Counted from the first letter of the stretch, positions 1-7,929 are shown. The stretch is DNA of 22,790 nucleotides from an uncultured Alistipes sp. (GCA_900544265.1 UQUQ01000034.1:1-22790); one strand, 5' to 3'. Made by a program: numbers and translations. Notes: generated by a model not told the origin, from the sequence alone.

Positions 1-12
1 AGTTGTCTTCAT
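1..12 (-). CDS. Start of an unseen leftward gene (partial, first four codons)
   Basis: Read leftward, an ATG at position 12 is followed by codons for Lys-Thr-Thr before the window ends. The Met-Lys start is common for exported proteins in this phylum. A well-formed -7 box (66-73) lies about 55 bases upstream in the same orientation, and the stretch between is AT-rich and non-coding, as expected of a leader. Only 12 bases are visible, so no product can be named and the start itself is tentative. Confidence 0.35.
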
Positions 13-65
13 ACGAAAAAGCGGTCAAACTTTTCTTTAAAGATACTGATTCTTAGGGACTTTTG

Positions 66-90
66 CAAATATAAAAACCTAATAATTAGG
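66..90 (-). promoter_or_regulatory. Leftward promoter -7 box with adjacent palindrome
   Basis: On the minus strand 66-73 reads TATATTTG, a perfect match to the Bacteroidota -7 consensus TAnnTTTG. Directly upstream, 78-90 is the perfect inverted repeat CCTAATAATTAGG, placed between the -7 box and where the -33 box should be. That is a good position for a repressor or activator site. No clear TTTG lies at the expected 19-21 base spacing. It probably drives the gene starting at position 12. Confidence 0.45.
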
Positions 91-259
91 CATATAACAA
101 CATAATTTATATTTTGTCATCTACTAAATCCCCAGACACACTATTTGGAACAGTATCGACCCTCACCATCTCTTCAGGAGGGGACGTGGGAGCGGTTTCC
201 CTGCCGGGTGAAAGGAGCGGAAAGCGCAGTCCGGAAGCCGCATTCGTCAACCGTAGAGA

Positions 260-295
260 ACAAGAGGAGATGCCCTTTGGGGCATCTCCTCTTGT
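260..295 (-). terminator. Long hairpin terminator after the DUF362 gene
   Basis: Positions 260-275 and 280-295 are perfectly complementary over 16 bp, with a four-base TTTG loop. Read on the minus strand it lies about 110 bases past the stop of the DUF362 gene and before the next leftward promoter, so it probably ends that operon. The T-rich tail is actually better on the plus strand (CTTGTTTT), so it could work in both directions. Confidence 0.6.
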
Positions 296-338
296 CTTGT
301 TTTGGTCTCTCCGATCCGGATCGGATCATGTCGGGCCT

Positions 339-396
339 GTCAGATCGGGCAGGGCTGGGGCGGTCGGATCGGCTGACCGGTCAGATCGGGCAGGGC
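339..396. repeat. Imperfect tandem repeat, about 41-bp period
   Basis: The 17-mer GTCAGATCGGGCAGGGC occurs at 339-355 and again at 380-396. The bases before each copy (GGATC-containing) are also related, so the unit is about 41 bp. It lies between the stop of the DUF362 gene and the hairpin at 260-295. No function is evident. Confidence 0.6.
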
Positions 397-406
397 AGGG
401 CGTGCA

Positions 407-1411
407 TCAGTCGAGCTCCACGAGTTCGTACCGCTGGCTTCCCATGCCGAGCTGCTCGGCATAGTCGAGCGTGTGCATGCCGTGGCGCGAGTCGATCCGT
501 TCGATCAGGTGAATCTTGCCGTGGTCATCCGATGCGCGGACCAGGTCCGTGCAGGCCCGGTCGAGCGCCACGGGATCGAGCGACGCCAGGATGCCGATGT
601 CGCCCATCTGCGGATCGGCGGGCGAAGAATCGCAGTCGCAGTCGACCGAGAGGTTGTTGGCCACGCTGATATAGAGGATACGATCCCCGCAATGATCCGC
701 CACGGCCTTCGCCGCCTCGGCCATCGACTCGAGGAAATCGTCCTGCTCGGGCAGCGAACCCCAGACCTTGCCCACATCGGTCGTCTTGCCGGCCGAATGG
801 ATCCAGGCCTTGCCGCGCGACGAGGCGATACCGATCGACATGTTCTTGATGGCACCGCCGAAGCCGCCCATGGCGTGCCCCTTGAAGTGCGAGAGGATGA
901 TCGTGAAGTCGTAGTCGAGGAAGCGGCGTCCCACGATGTCGCGGTCGAGATGTTTGCCGCCCGTGACCGGCAACTCCGCCTCGCCCTCGGCATCCATGAT
1001 GACCACCGGAGCGATGGCCGTGAATCCGTGGTCGGCAGCCGCCTTGAGGTGGCTCTCCGTATCGGCACGGCCGCCGCCGTAGGCCGTGTTGCACTCCACG
1101 ATCATACCGTTCACCTTCCGCACCAGGTCGCGGATGAGGGCGGGCTGCAGGAAGTTGTGACCGCCGGGTTCGCCGGTCGAGAGTTTGACGGCCACATCGC
1201 CCGTGGCCTGGCGGCCGAGCGCCTCGTAGATCTTCACGAGATTTTCGGGCGTGATCCGCTTGAAGAAATAGACCTTCGGAAGCGTTGTTTCGGTCGGGGT
1301 GGTCGGGGCATCCGGAGCGGAGGCCGCCGTCTTCTGCCGGCTCTGTCCGTTCGCACAGCCGGATGCTGCAAGCAGCGAAGTCAGGAGCATGGTCATGATC
1401 TGTTTTTTCAT
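407..1411 (-). CDS. DUF362 domain lipoprotein
   Basis: A 334-aa protein with a lipoprotein-type signal: basic MKK start, hydrophobic core, and Cys19 after Ala-Ser-Gly, so it is probably lipid-anchored on the periplasmic side. The rest matches DUF362. It has the Gly-Gly-Phe-Gly-Gly-Ala stretch followed by KNMSIGIAS, and a C-terminal GDIGILASLDPVALDRACTD segment typical of the family. DUF362 proteins are often linked to Fe-S ferredoxin modules, but no CxxCxxC cluster motif is present. A Cys pair (VDCDCD) lies near residue 260. The start is 23 bases after the stop of the TonB-dependent receptor, so they are probably co-transcribed. The biochemical role of the family is not settled; an accessory role in uptake or metal/cofactor handling is inference. 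Confidence 0.85.
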   Translation of the reverse strand: MKKQIMTMLLTSLLAASGCANGQSRQKTAASAPDAPTTPTETTLPKVYFFKRITPENLVKIYEALGRQATGDVAVKLSTGEPGGHNFLQPALIRDLVRKVNGMIVECNTAYGGGRADTESHLKAAADHGFTAIAPVVIMDAEGEAELPVTGGKHLDRDIVGRRFLDYDFTIILSHFKGHAMGGFGGAIKNMSIGIASSRGKAWIHSAGKTTDVGKVWGSLPEQDDFLESMAEAAKAVADHCGDRILYISVANNLSVDCDCDSSPADPQMGDIGILASLDPVALDRACTDLVRASDDHGKIHLIERIDSRHGMHTLDYAEQLGMGSQRYELVELD

Positions 1412-1434
1412 GGGTTGCTATCGGTTAAAGAATT

Positions 1435-3339
1435 TCAGAAATGGACATCGAAGCCGGCCATGACTGTTGCGCGCGGCATGGGATAACCGGCATTTATTTC
1501 GTAACGCTGGGCCAGCAGGTTCTCGCCGCGGGCCCAGATGCCGAGCCAGCGGGCCGCACGGAACGAAGCCTGCATGTTCCACAGCACGAACTCCTCCGTG
1601 GTGACGGGATCGGTCTGCGTATAGAGCCCGGCGATGTACTGCACGCCGGAGGTCAGGTGCCAGCGTCCGCACCGGAAGTCGGCACCCGCATGGAACTTGT
1701 GTTCGGGAGCCGCCACGACGGGGTGCTCCATGTGCAGGTAGCTGTAATTGGCATCCACCGTCCAGCGCTCGTCGATGCGCCAGGCAGCCTCGATCTCCGC
1801 ACCGGCATTTTCGATCCGGCCCGAATTGAGATTGAGCATGCCGCTGCCCGAGGGGTTCGGGAGCGTCAGGATGAGGTTCTTGCCGTCGATGTAGAAGAGG
1901 TTGACGCCGTAGGTCAGCCGTCCGTCGGCCAGCTGCTGCGAGAGGGCCAGCTCGTAGTTCCACATCGACTCGGGCTTGAGATCGGGATTCTGCGGCGGAA
2001 ACATGTACATCTCGCGCAGGATCGGATAGCGGAAGCCCTTCGATGCGGAGAGCTTCACTTCGACGGCCCGGGGCAGGTGGAAGGCGATGCCCGCCTGCGG
2101 CACCCACTCCGTACCCACGCGCGAGTGGTGGTCGACCCGCAGCCCGGCATTTACCGTGATCCGCGCGCCGAAGTGCTGGCGCAGGTCGACATATCCGGCC
2201 ACCTCGTTCTCGTGTTTGTTCACGAGCGATGAGGAGCTGCCCGCCTGCTCGCCGCTCACATACACGTTCCGCGCCCGGCCACCGTAGCGGAACCAGTCGG
2301 CGCCCAAGGTGATGCGGCTGCCCCTGAACAGTTGCAGACTCTGGTAGAGCGACACACCCGTCATGTCGTCATACGAGCGGAAGCGGGTCTCCTGCGGCCC
2401 CTCACCGGCCGAGGGGGTGTAGCCGTCGTTGATCCAGTGGTCGCCCCAGTTGTAGAAGAAGCTCAAGGCCCCGGAGCTTCGCTCGTGGCTGTTTTCGAGG
2501 GCGAAGGAGGTCATGCCGCGCGTGATGCGCTGATCGCCGTCGAGCAGCGGCGCCTGCACCGGCCCGGGGTAGGAGGCGTTGAAATGCGTCACGTTCACGT
2601 CGCTGCGCACGCTCCAGTGCGTCGCCACTTCGTAGCCCAGTTGCGCATAGCCGCCGTACTGTTCAAAGCCCATGTCGACGCGGTGTCCGTCCGTGCGGTT
2701 GTACGACCCCGACACGACACTGGAAAAGCGGCCCTTGCGGATGCGGTTGGTCAGCTCCGTTTCGAGCGTGTTGTAGGAGCCGTAGCCGACGCTCGCATGC
2801 GTATCCACGCCCTCTTCGTGCAGCTTGCGGGTGACGATGTTCACCACGCCGCCCATGGCATTCGAGCCGTAGAGCACCGATGCCGGGCCGCGCAGCACCT
2901 CCACCCGTTCGGCCAGGAACGACTGGTAGGCATCCGAGATCGGATGGCCGAAGATGCCGGCATACTGAGGATGGCCGTCGATGAGCACCATCAGCCGGCC
3001 CGAGCTGCCGCTCAATCCGCGCAGCGAGATGCTGCCGGCCGCACCGCCCGAGACGCCGTAGCCCATCACACCGCGCGAGGTGACAAACAGGCCGGGCACT
3101 TGCTCGGCCAGCAGCGGGAGCAGCGAAGGCTGCCGCGCCGCCTCGATGCGCGCGCGGTCCACGACCGAGACGGTTTGCGAAAGGTGGCGCACGTCGGTCG
3201 CCAGACGGGTGCCCGTCACCACGACTTCGCCGATTTCATAGTTGCGTTCCGCGTGCAGCGAGTCGCGCGCGGGGGTCTGTGCGACAGCCGTACCGGCAAC
3301 AGCCGCCGCAAGAAACAGGGTTGCAAGGGTTCTCTTCAT
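1435..3339 (-). CDS. TonB-dependent outer-membrane receptor (BtuB/siderophore-receptor type)
   Basis: A 634-aa receptor. Residues 1-21 are a Sec signal peptide ending in AVAQ. A TonB-box-like segment (IGEVVVTGTR, about 36-45) precedes the plug at roughly 45-172, which contains the hallmark RVEVLRGPASVLYGSNAMGG. The rest is a 22-strand-type beta-barrel ending in Phe, as required for outer-membrane insertion. The size and the lack of an N-terminal carboxypeptidase-like domain fit vitamin B12/iron-complex receptors rather than SusC glycan receptors. I chose the ATG at 3339 because the signal peptide begins there; the frame stays open 21 codons further upstream. The ligand cannot be read from the sequence. 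The 82-base gap before it holds no cobalamin riboswitch, so B12 is not supported. It probably forms an operon with the DUF362 gene downstream. Confidence 0.9.
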   Translation of the reverse strand: MKRTLATLFLAAAVAGTAVAQTPARDSLHAERNYEIGEVVVTGTRLATDVRHLSQTVSVVDRARIEAARQPSLLPLLAEQVPGLFVTSRGVMGYGVSGGAAGSISLRGLSGSSGRLMVLIDGHPQYAGIFGHPISDAYQSFLAERVEVLRGPASVLYGSNAMGGVVNIVTRKLHEEGVDTHASVGYGSYNTLETELTNRIRKGRFSSVVSGSYNRTDGHRVDMGFEQYGGYAQLGYEVATHWSVRSDVNVTHFNASYPGPVQAPLLDGDQRITRGMTSFALENSHERSSGALSFFYNWGDHWINDGYTPSAGEGPQETRFRSYDDMTGVSLYQSLQLFRGSRITLGADWFRYGGRARNVYVSGEQAGSSSSLVNKHENEVAGYVDLRQHFGARITVNAGLRVDHHSRVGTEWVPQAGIAFHLPRAVEVKLSASKGFRYPILREMYMFPPQNPDLKPESMWNYELALSQQLADGRLTYGVNLFYIDGKNLILTLPNPSGSGMLNLNSGRIENAGAEIEAAWRIDERWTVDANYSYLHMEHPVVAAPEHKFHAGADFRCGRWHLTSGVQYIAGLYTQTDPVTTEEFVLWNMQASFRAARWLGIWARGENLLAQRYEINAGYPMPRATVMAGFDVHF

Positions 3340-3421
3340 CTGCAAGGGTTTTGAAACTGCATACTGCGCTCTGCCGGGCGGAATCCGGCACGGCCGGCAC
3401 ACCCGCCCGACGCGGAGCCTC

Positions 3422-4273
3422 CTATTTGCCGAGCCCGGCCAGCCAGCCGACTACCTCGGGATCATAGTGCGAGAAGAAGAGGCTCTCGCCGCGGTCGAGC
3501 GCCGCAATGTCCTCCATCTCGGCGTCGGTGAGGCTGAAGTCGAACACGTCGAAGTTCTCCTCCATGCGCTGCCTGTGCACCGATTTGGGAATCACCACCA
3601 CGCCGCGCTGCAGCAGGTAGCGCAGCGCCGTCTGGGCCACCGACTTGCCGTGCGCACGGCCGACGGCTTCGAGCACCGGGTTCGTGAAAAAGCCGTTGCG
3701 ACCCTCGGCAAAGGGGGCCCACGACATGATCTGCGTGCCGTAGCGCCTCATGACCTCCCGTGCCCGGACCTGCTGGTTGAAGACATGCGTCTCCACCTGG
3801 TTGACCATCGGCCGGATTTCGTTGAACTCGGCCAGATCGACCAGCCGGTCGGGATAGAAGTTGCTCACGCCGATGGCTCGGGCCTTGCCGGCGCGGTAGG
3901 CCTCCTCCATGGCCCGGTAGGTGCCATAGTAGTCGTTGAACGGCTGATGGATGAGCAGCAGATCGACGTAATCGGTCTGCAGGCGGCGCAGCGACTCGTC
4001 GATCGAGGCTTTCGCCCGTTCGTACCCGGCGTTGGAGATCCATACCTTGGTGACAAGGAAAAGCTCCCCGCGCGACAATCCGCTCCTCTTCACGGCGTTG
4101 CCGACGCCCTGCTCGTTGCCGTAGGCCTGCGCCGTGTCCACCATGCGGTAACCGACCGAAAGGGCGTCGGCCACGCAGCGTTCGCATTCGGCCGGGTCCA
4201 CCTGATAGACACCGTATCCCAGCATCGGCATCTCGACACCGTTGCTCAACGTGACGGTTTGTTTCGTTTCCAT
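3422..4273 (-). CDS. Aldo/keto reductase
   Basis: A 283-aa cytoplasmic NADPH-dependent oxidoreductase of the AKR superfamily (2,5-diketo-D-gluconate reductase-like). The catalytic tetrad is complete: Asp46 and Tyr51 in [14 protein letters not shown], Lys76 in LVTKVW, and His109 in LLLIHQP. The cofactor-side motif GVSNF and the C-terminal [13 protein letters not shown] segment, which contacts the NADPH phosphate in relatives, are also present. I chose the ATG at 4273 because homology starts there; the frame extends nine codons further upstream. A -7 box (4298-4305) lies 25 bases before this start. It follows the flavodoxin gene in the same orientation, a pairing often seen in redox/detoxification clusters. 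The substrate is unknown. Confidence 0.9.
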   Translation of the reverse strand: METKQTVTLSNGVEMPMLGYGVYQVDPAECERCVADALSVGYRMVDTAQAYGNEQGVGNAVKRSGLSRGELFLVTKVWISNAGYERAKASIDESLRRLQTDYVDLLLIHQPFNDYYGTYRAMEEAYRAGKARAIGVSNFYPDRLVDLAEFNEIRPMVNQVETHVFNQQVRAREVMRRYGTQIMSWAPFAEGRNGFFTNPVLEAVGRAHGKSVAQTALRYLLQRGVVVIPKSVHRQRMEENFDVFDFSLTDAEMEDIAALDRGESLFFSHYDPEVVGWLAGLGK

Positions 4274-4297
4274 ATCGTGATTCTGTTTTTTCGGTTG

Positions 4298-4305
4298 CAA
4301 AAATA
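4298..4305 (-). promoter_or_regulatory. -7 box for the aldo/keto reductase gene
   Basis: On the minus strand the site reads TATTTTTG, a full match to TAnnTTTG, 25 bases before the start codon. No TTTG lies at the usual -33 distance, so the promoter may be weak or activator-dependent. The 115-base gap after the flavodoxin gene is also consistent with a separate promoter. Confidence 0.4.
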
Positions 4306-4388
4306 GTGAATCCGCGCCAAACGGAGCCCCTCTCCGCTCCGGATTCGTTTTTCGTCGAGGGGATCGTTCTGCGCTCCGGAGCCTGTCT

Positions 4389-5459
4389 CTATTGCGCGGT
4401 GCCGGCCGAGAGCGTGACGGTCACCGTGCCCTTGCCGCCAAGCAGTTCGAGCATCTCTTCGCGCGTCGAAACCCCGTCGACGTGTCCCAGCCGGGTGAAG
4501 CTCCAGGTGTTCACGTCGTAATAGATCGTCAGCATGTTGCCCTGATAGAGGATCAGATCGCCCGGCGTGGTCGTGATCCGGACATCGTTGCGCGGCAGGG
4601 AGAAACCCAGCGGACCAACCTTCTCCATGTCGCCGTAGTCCTCCATGAGAACCTGCAGGTCTCCCTGTGCGAGGTGTTCGGCCAGTGCCCGGGCCGACGA
4701 ATTGTCTTCAAGTGTTGCGGTGAACGAACGGCCGTTCACCGTCAGACGGATCGTGTTGCTTTGCATATCATCATTGTCGTTATGGTCGTTCTGTGTCAGA
4801 TCCAGCGAGCCGAGCCACTCCCGCACGCTGTTTTCCATCTGCGGAAGGTCCGCCGAGGTGAGCAGCAGCGTCGGTTCCAGCACTTCGGAATCGGGGCAGA
4901 GCGCCCGCGCCTCGGCGACCGACGCCGCCATGCCGCTGCTGCCGCTGGTGGCGAAGAGCGCCACGCGCTTCCCGGACAGTTTCGCGGCGTGTTCATGCAG
5001 GAAGGACTGCATGGGCGTAGCCATGGAGCCGTACCAGATGGGGTAGCCCACGATCAGGAGATCGTAGTCGTCGAACCGCTCCACGACGGTCGACACCGGC
5101 GGATAGTTGCCCCGGTCGATCTCCGCCAGCTCCTGTTGTGCCCGTGCCAGCATCGCGTCGTAATCCTCCTCGTAGGGCTCGGCCGGCACCACCTCCAGCA
5201 CCTCGCCGCCCGTCTGATCCGCAATCTCCCGGGCCACGCGCTGCGTATTGCCCGAGCGCGAGCAGTAGAGAATCAGCGTCCGCGGCTCTTCGCCGGGCTG
5301 CGGCACATCGGGATCTCCACCGCCGTTTCCCGGCTCCTCCTGTCCTTCCGATCCGCCGGGCAGCACCGGACGGCTGTCGGCAGGCGCGCACGCCGACAAC
5401 AGGGCATGCAGCAAAAGCAGTACGGCGACCAGCGCCGATCGTTTCATGATCTTTTCCAT
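4389..5459 (-). CDS. Flavodoxin fused to a cyclophilin-like domain, lipoprotein
   Basis: A 356-aa two-domain protein. A lipoprotein signal ([16 protein letters not shown]) is followed by a Pro/Gly/Glu-rich linker, so both domains are predicted to be exported and lipid-anchored. Flavodoxin domain: residues about 57-220, with the FMN phosphate loop [11 protein letters not shown] and the YPIWYGSMA loop. Residues 222-231 are an Asn/Asp-rich linker ([10 protein letters not shown]). From Met232 to the end is a cyclophilin-like fold domain ([41 protein letters not shown]). These two domains are often encoded by neighbouring genes. The start could be 5459, with AAGGA very close upstream, or 5447 (MKRS), which gives a more standard signal peptide. 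It is divergent from the MFS gene. The redox partner is unknown. Confidence 0.88.
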   Translation of the reverse strand: MEKIMKRSALVAVLLLLHALLSACAPADSRPVLPGGSEGQEEPGNGGGDPDVPQPGEEPRTLILYCSRSGNTQRVAREIADQTGGEVLEVVPAEPYEEDYDAMLARAQQELAEIDRGNYPPVSTVVERFDDYDLLIVGYPIWYGSMATPMQSFLHEHAAKLSGKRVALFATSGSSGMAASVAEARALCPDSEVLEPTLLLTSADLPQMENSVREWLGSLDLTQNDHNDNDDMQSNTIRLTVNGRSFTATLEDNSSARALAEHLAQGDLQVLMEDYGDMEKVGPLGFSLPRNDVRITTTPGDLILYQGNMLTIYYDVNTWSFTRLGHVDGVSTREEMLELLGGKGTVTVTLSAGTAQ

Positions 5460-5488
5460 CGTCCTTCCGTTTATTCGGTTTGTCGATA

Positions 5489-5496
5489 CAAAGATA
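5489..5496 (-). promoter_or_regulatory. -7 box for the flavodoxin-fusion gene
   Basis: The minus strand reads TATCTTTG, a full match to TAnnTTTG, 29 bases before the 5459 start. No good -33 TTTG lies 19-21 bases upstream. A TTACGGA-TTTTC block at 5549-5560 resembles one upstream of the CMD/cupin gene and may be an activator site. Confidence 0.5.
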
Positions 5497-5661
5497 GGAA
5501 CAGCGCCCCGACACGCACCTATACGGATCTTCGGGATAATTACCACAATTACGGATTTTCAGGCCGTCCGTCCGCCAAGTCTTCAGCAATTTCCTCCGGT
5601 CCGTTCCGCGCGCCGAAGAGGCCTTGACAACGCTTTATTAGGATATTCACCCGTTTCTTTC

Positions 5662-5669
5662 TATTTTTG
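5662..5669 (+). promoter_or_regulatory. -7 box for the MFS transporter gene
   Basis: TATTTTTG, a full match to TAnnTTTG, ends 19 bases before the ATG at 5689. A -33 TTTG at standard spacing is absent. The short leader is typical of this phylum. Confidence 0.45.
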
Positions 5670-5688
5670 CGCGCAAAAACCATCCGGA

Positions 5689-6864
5689 ATGGAAATACGT
5701 CTGAAAGCGGGAGCCGGATTCCCGAACCGCCTGCTCTACACGCTGGCCGTCATCGCCGGGGTCTCGGTCGCCAACCTCTATTACAACCAGCCGCTGCTCG
5801 ACATGATCCGGCAGGAGATGGGCACCTCGACCCTTGCCGCCAACCACATCGCCCTCTTCTCGCAGTGCGGATACGCCCTCGGGCTGCTCTTTCTCATTCC
5901 GCTCGCCGACCTGCGCAGCCGCCGGCGGATCCTGCTCGTCGACTTCACGCTGCTGATCCTCGCCCTGCTGGCCACGGCGACGGCGCCCGACATCGGCGTG
6001 CTGCACGTCAGCTCGTTTGTGATCGGCGTCTGCTCGGTCGTGCCGCAGTTCTTCATTCCCTTCGCCGCGCAGTATTCGCGATCCGAAAACAAAAACCGCA
6101 ACGTGGGCATCATCCTTTCGGGACTGCTCACGGGCATCCTCGCCTCGCGCGTCGTCAGCGGCGCCATCGGCGAGTGGCTCGGCTGGCGCGAGATGTACTG
6201 CATCGCCACGGGCATGATGCTCGTCTGCGCCGTGCTCGTCTTCCGCATCCTGCCCGACGAGAAGCCCAACTTCACGGGCAGCTACGCCGCGCTCATGCGC
6301 TCGCTCTTCACGCTGCTGAAGCAGTACCCGCTGCTGCGGCTACACTCCGTGCGCGCGGCGCTCGCCTTCGGTTCGTTCATGGGTTTCTGGGCCACGCTCG
6401 CCTTCAAGATGGCGCAGGAGCCCTTCCACGCCGGCAGCGACGTGGTGGGAATGCTCGGGCTGTGCGGCATCGCCGGGGCCGTGACGGCCTCCTTCATCGG
6501 CAAGTACATCGCCTGGCTGGGCGTCTACCGCTTCAACTGCTTCGGGGCGCTGCTGCAGCTGGCCGCCTGGGGGCTCTTCGCCGCGGGCGGCGACCACTAC
6601 GGACCGATCATCGGGGGCATCCTGCTCGTCGACATCGGCATGCAGTGCATCCAGCTGAGCAACCAGGCGCCGCTGTTCGAGCTCTGCCCGTCGGCCGCCA
6701 ACCGGATCAACACGATCTTCATGAGCTGCTACTTCATCGGCGGTTCGCTCGGCACGCTGCTCTCGGGCACGGCCTGGGTGCTCTTCGGCTGGTCGGGCGT
6801 CGTGGGGACCGGAGCCCTGCTCACCGCCCTGTCGCTCATCATCACGCTCGTCGCCAAACGGTAG
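5689..6864 (+). CDS. MFS transporter
   Basis: A 391-aa integral inner-membrane protein with about 12 hydrophobic segments and major facilitator superfamily features. The first helix ends in VANLYYNQPLLDMI, a signature of a drug/metabolite-exporter subgroup that includes E. coli YgaY-like proteins. The loop after helix 2 carries the motif-A variant PLADLRSRRR. A basic cytoplasmic loop separates the two six-helix halves near residue 205. The ATG at 5689 was chosen because it directly precedes the first helix and follows a -7 box by 19 bases; the frame is open much further upstream but that part does not look coding. It is divergent from the flavodoxin-fusion gene. Efflux is the likely direction by family; the substrate is unknown. 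Confidence 0.88.
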   Translation: MEIRLKAGAGFPNRLLYTLAVIAGVSVANLYYNQPLLDMIRQEMGTSTLAANHIALFSQCGYALGLLFLIPLADLRSRRRILLVDFTLLILALLATATAPDIGVLHVSSFVIGVCSVVPQFFIPFAAQYSRSENKNRNVGIILSGLLTGILASRVVSGAIGEWLGWREMYCIATGMMLVCAVLVFRILPDEKPNFTGSYAALMRSLFTLLKQYPLLRLHSVRAALAFGSFMGFWATLAFKMAQEPFHAGSDVVGMLGLCGIAGAVTASFIGKYIAWLGVYRFNCFGALLQLAAWGLFAAGGDHYGPIIGGILLVDIGMQCIQLSNQAPLFELCPSAANRINTIFMSCYFIGGSLGTLLSGTAWVLFGWSGVVGTGALLTALSLIITLVAKR

Positions 6865-6901
6865 GGTAGTCCGCCGCCGCACTCCGCAACACACCCTGTC
6901 A

Positions 6902-6971
6902 GCCGCTGCACCGCATATCCGCTCCGCCACAAACCCGGGCGGCCGCTGCACCGCATATCCGCTCCGCCACA
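6902..6971. repeat. Two 30-bp identical direct repeats with 40-bp period
   Basis: Positions 6902-6931 and 6942-6971 are identical over 30 bases (GCCGCTGCACCG at the left end, CTCCGCCACA at the right). The 9-10 base spacers also share GCGGGC or CCGGGC endings. A degraded third unit may follow from about 6982. The repeats lie in the gap between the convergent MFS and CMD/cupin genes. Function unknown. Confidence 0.8.
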
Positions 6972-7003
6972 CAAGCGGGCATGCTCACCGCAGCGCAACA
7001 CAA

Positions 7004-7038
7004 CCGGCCGGCCGCAGTCCGAAGCTGCGACCGGCCGG
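7004..7038. terminator. GC-rich hairpin between convergent genes
   Basis: CCGGCCGG at 7004-7011 pairs with the same palindrome at 7031-7038, and CGCAG (7013-7017) pairs with CTGCG (7025-7029), with one mismatch and a seven-base loop. It sits between the stop codons of the convergent MFS and CMD/cupin genes. There is no T-run, so its role as an intrinsic terminator is uncertain. Confidence 0.4.
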
Positions 7039-7059
7039 ATTCCTGTAAAGGCGGCAAGT

Positions 7060-7881
7060 CTATTGCAATTTGCCGTACTCCTCGTCCGTGACGGGTTCGA
7101 GCCACTCGTTCGACGTCTTCTCGCCCGGCACCTCGAAGGCCAGATGGGCGAACCAGCTGTCGGCCGCGGCGCCGTGCCAGTGCTTCACGCCGGCCGGGAT
7201 GTGGATCACCGTTCCCGGGAGAATCTCCACGGCAGCCTTGCCCTCCTCCTGATACCAGCCGCGTCCGGCCACACCGATGAGCATCTGCCCGCCGCCCTTT
7301 TCGGCGTGGTGGATGTGCCAGTTGTTGCGGCAGCCCGGCTCGAAGGTGACGTTCGAGACGGCGACCTGTTCGCGCGAGACGGGAGCCAGGTAACTGTTGC
7401 CGGTGAAATACTGCGCGTAGGCCGTGTTGGGCTCGCCGACGGGGAAGATCATCTGCCGCTGGAAGGCCGCCCGGGCATCCTCACCGGTCGTATCCGCGGC
7501 CCACACCTCCTTGGCCAGCCGGAACGCCGCCCAAGCTTTGGGCCACCCGGCGTAGAAGCCGATGTGGGTGATGATCTCGGCAATCTCCGTGCGGGTGATG
7601 CCGTTCTGCCGGGCCGTCTGCAGGTGGTAGGTCAGCGACGAATCGGTGATTCCCTGACTGATGAGCGACGTGATCGTCACCAGGCTGCGGTCGCGCAGCC
7701 CGAGGCGGTCGGTGCGGCTCCACACCTCGCCGAAGAGGACATCGTCGTTCAGTTCCGCAAATTTCGGGGCGAAGTCGCCCAGCTGGTCGCGGCCGGCCGT
7801 CTGTTTGATTTTTTCCTGTGCCATGATCGTTGTTGTGTTAAGTGCCAATGCGACAAGCGCAAGCATGAATCGTCTCTTCAT
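7060..7881 (-). CDS. Exported carboxymuconolactone decarboxylase-like/cupin protein
   Basis: A 273-aa protein with a signal peptide (residues 1-22, ending TTIMAQ). Residues about 35-130 match the carboxymuconolactone decarboxylase/AhpD fold (RDRSLVTITSLISQG, HLQTARQNGITRTEIAEIITHIGFYAGWP). No CxxC redox pair is present, so peroxidase activity of the AhpD type is unlikely. Residues about 165-255 are a cupin with both motifs: Gly183, His189, His191 and Glu194 in motif 1, and Pro229 and His234 in motif 2, giving a plausible metal site. The fused architecture is recurrent in Bacteroidota, usually close to aldo/keto reductase and flavodoxin genes as here. The reaction is not known. It lies downstream of the response regulator in the same direction but has its own -7 box. 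Confidence 0.88.
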   Translation of the reverse strand: MKRRFMLALVALALNTTTIMAQEKIKQTAGRDQLGDFAPKFAELNDDVLFGEVWSRTDRLGLRDRSLVTITSLISQGITDSSLTYHLQTARQNGITRTEIAEIITHIGFYAGWPKAWAAFRLAKEVWAADTTGEDARAAFQRQMIFPVGEPNTAYAQYFTGNSYLAPVSREQVAVSNVTFEPGCRNNWHIHHAEKGGGQMLIGVAGRGWYQEEGKAAVEILPGTVIHIPAGVKHWHGAAADSWFAHLAFEVPGEKTSNEWLEPVTDEEYGKLQ

Positions 7882-7921
7882 ATCGTTCGCAGTTCGTTGG
7901 TTTGCGTTTGCGTTTCCGATA

Positions 7922-7929
7922 CAAAGGTA
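7922..7929 (-). promoter_or_regulatory. -7 box for the CMD/cupin gene
   Basis: The minus strand reads TACCTTTG, a full match to TAnnTTTG, 40 bases before the ATG at 7881. No -33 TTTG is at the standard distance. A TTACGGAGTTTTC block at 7960-7972 lies just upstream and resembles one before the flavodoxin gene. Confidence 0.5.

Larger units (their letters stand above)
13..406. other. Intergenic region without a recognisable gene
   Basis: The first 120 bases are AT-rich and hold the leftward promoter. From 121 to 259 I see no gene and no RNA family I recognise; cobalamin and TPP riboswitch and SRP RNA signatures were looked for and not found. A long hairpin lies at 260-295. The segment 300-400 is GC-rich and contains an imperfect repeat of about 41 bases. 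The open frames here use no recognisable protein motif and are probably chance. Confidence 0.6.

Noticed and set aside
121..260. Possible riboswitch or small RNA near the left edge
   Set aside because: Fragments such as CCGGGTGAAA and GTCCGGAAG recall cobalamin and SRP RNA motifs, but the required neighbouring elements (for example CCCGC-ACTGT or the full SRP tetraloop helix) are missing and the orientation does not suit the flanking genes.
1435..3421. Cobalamin uptake assignment for the TonB-dependent receptor
   Set aside because: The receptor is BtuB-like in layout only; the short upstream gap has no riboswitch and no cobalamin genes are present, so a substrate was not assigned.
5446..5688. 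N-terminal extension of the MFS transporter
   Set aside because: The frame is open but overlaps the divergent flavodoxin promoter region, lacks family similarity and is preceded by no promoter; the -7 box at 5662-5669 lies inside it.
6902..6971. Start of a CRISPR array
   Set aside because: Only two 30-base repeats with 10-base related spacers, and no cas genes; a tandem duplication explains it.
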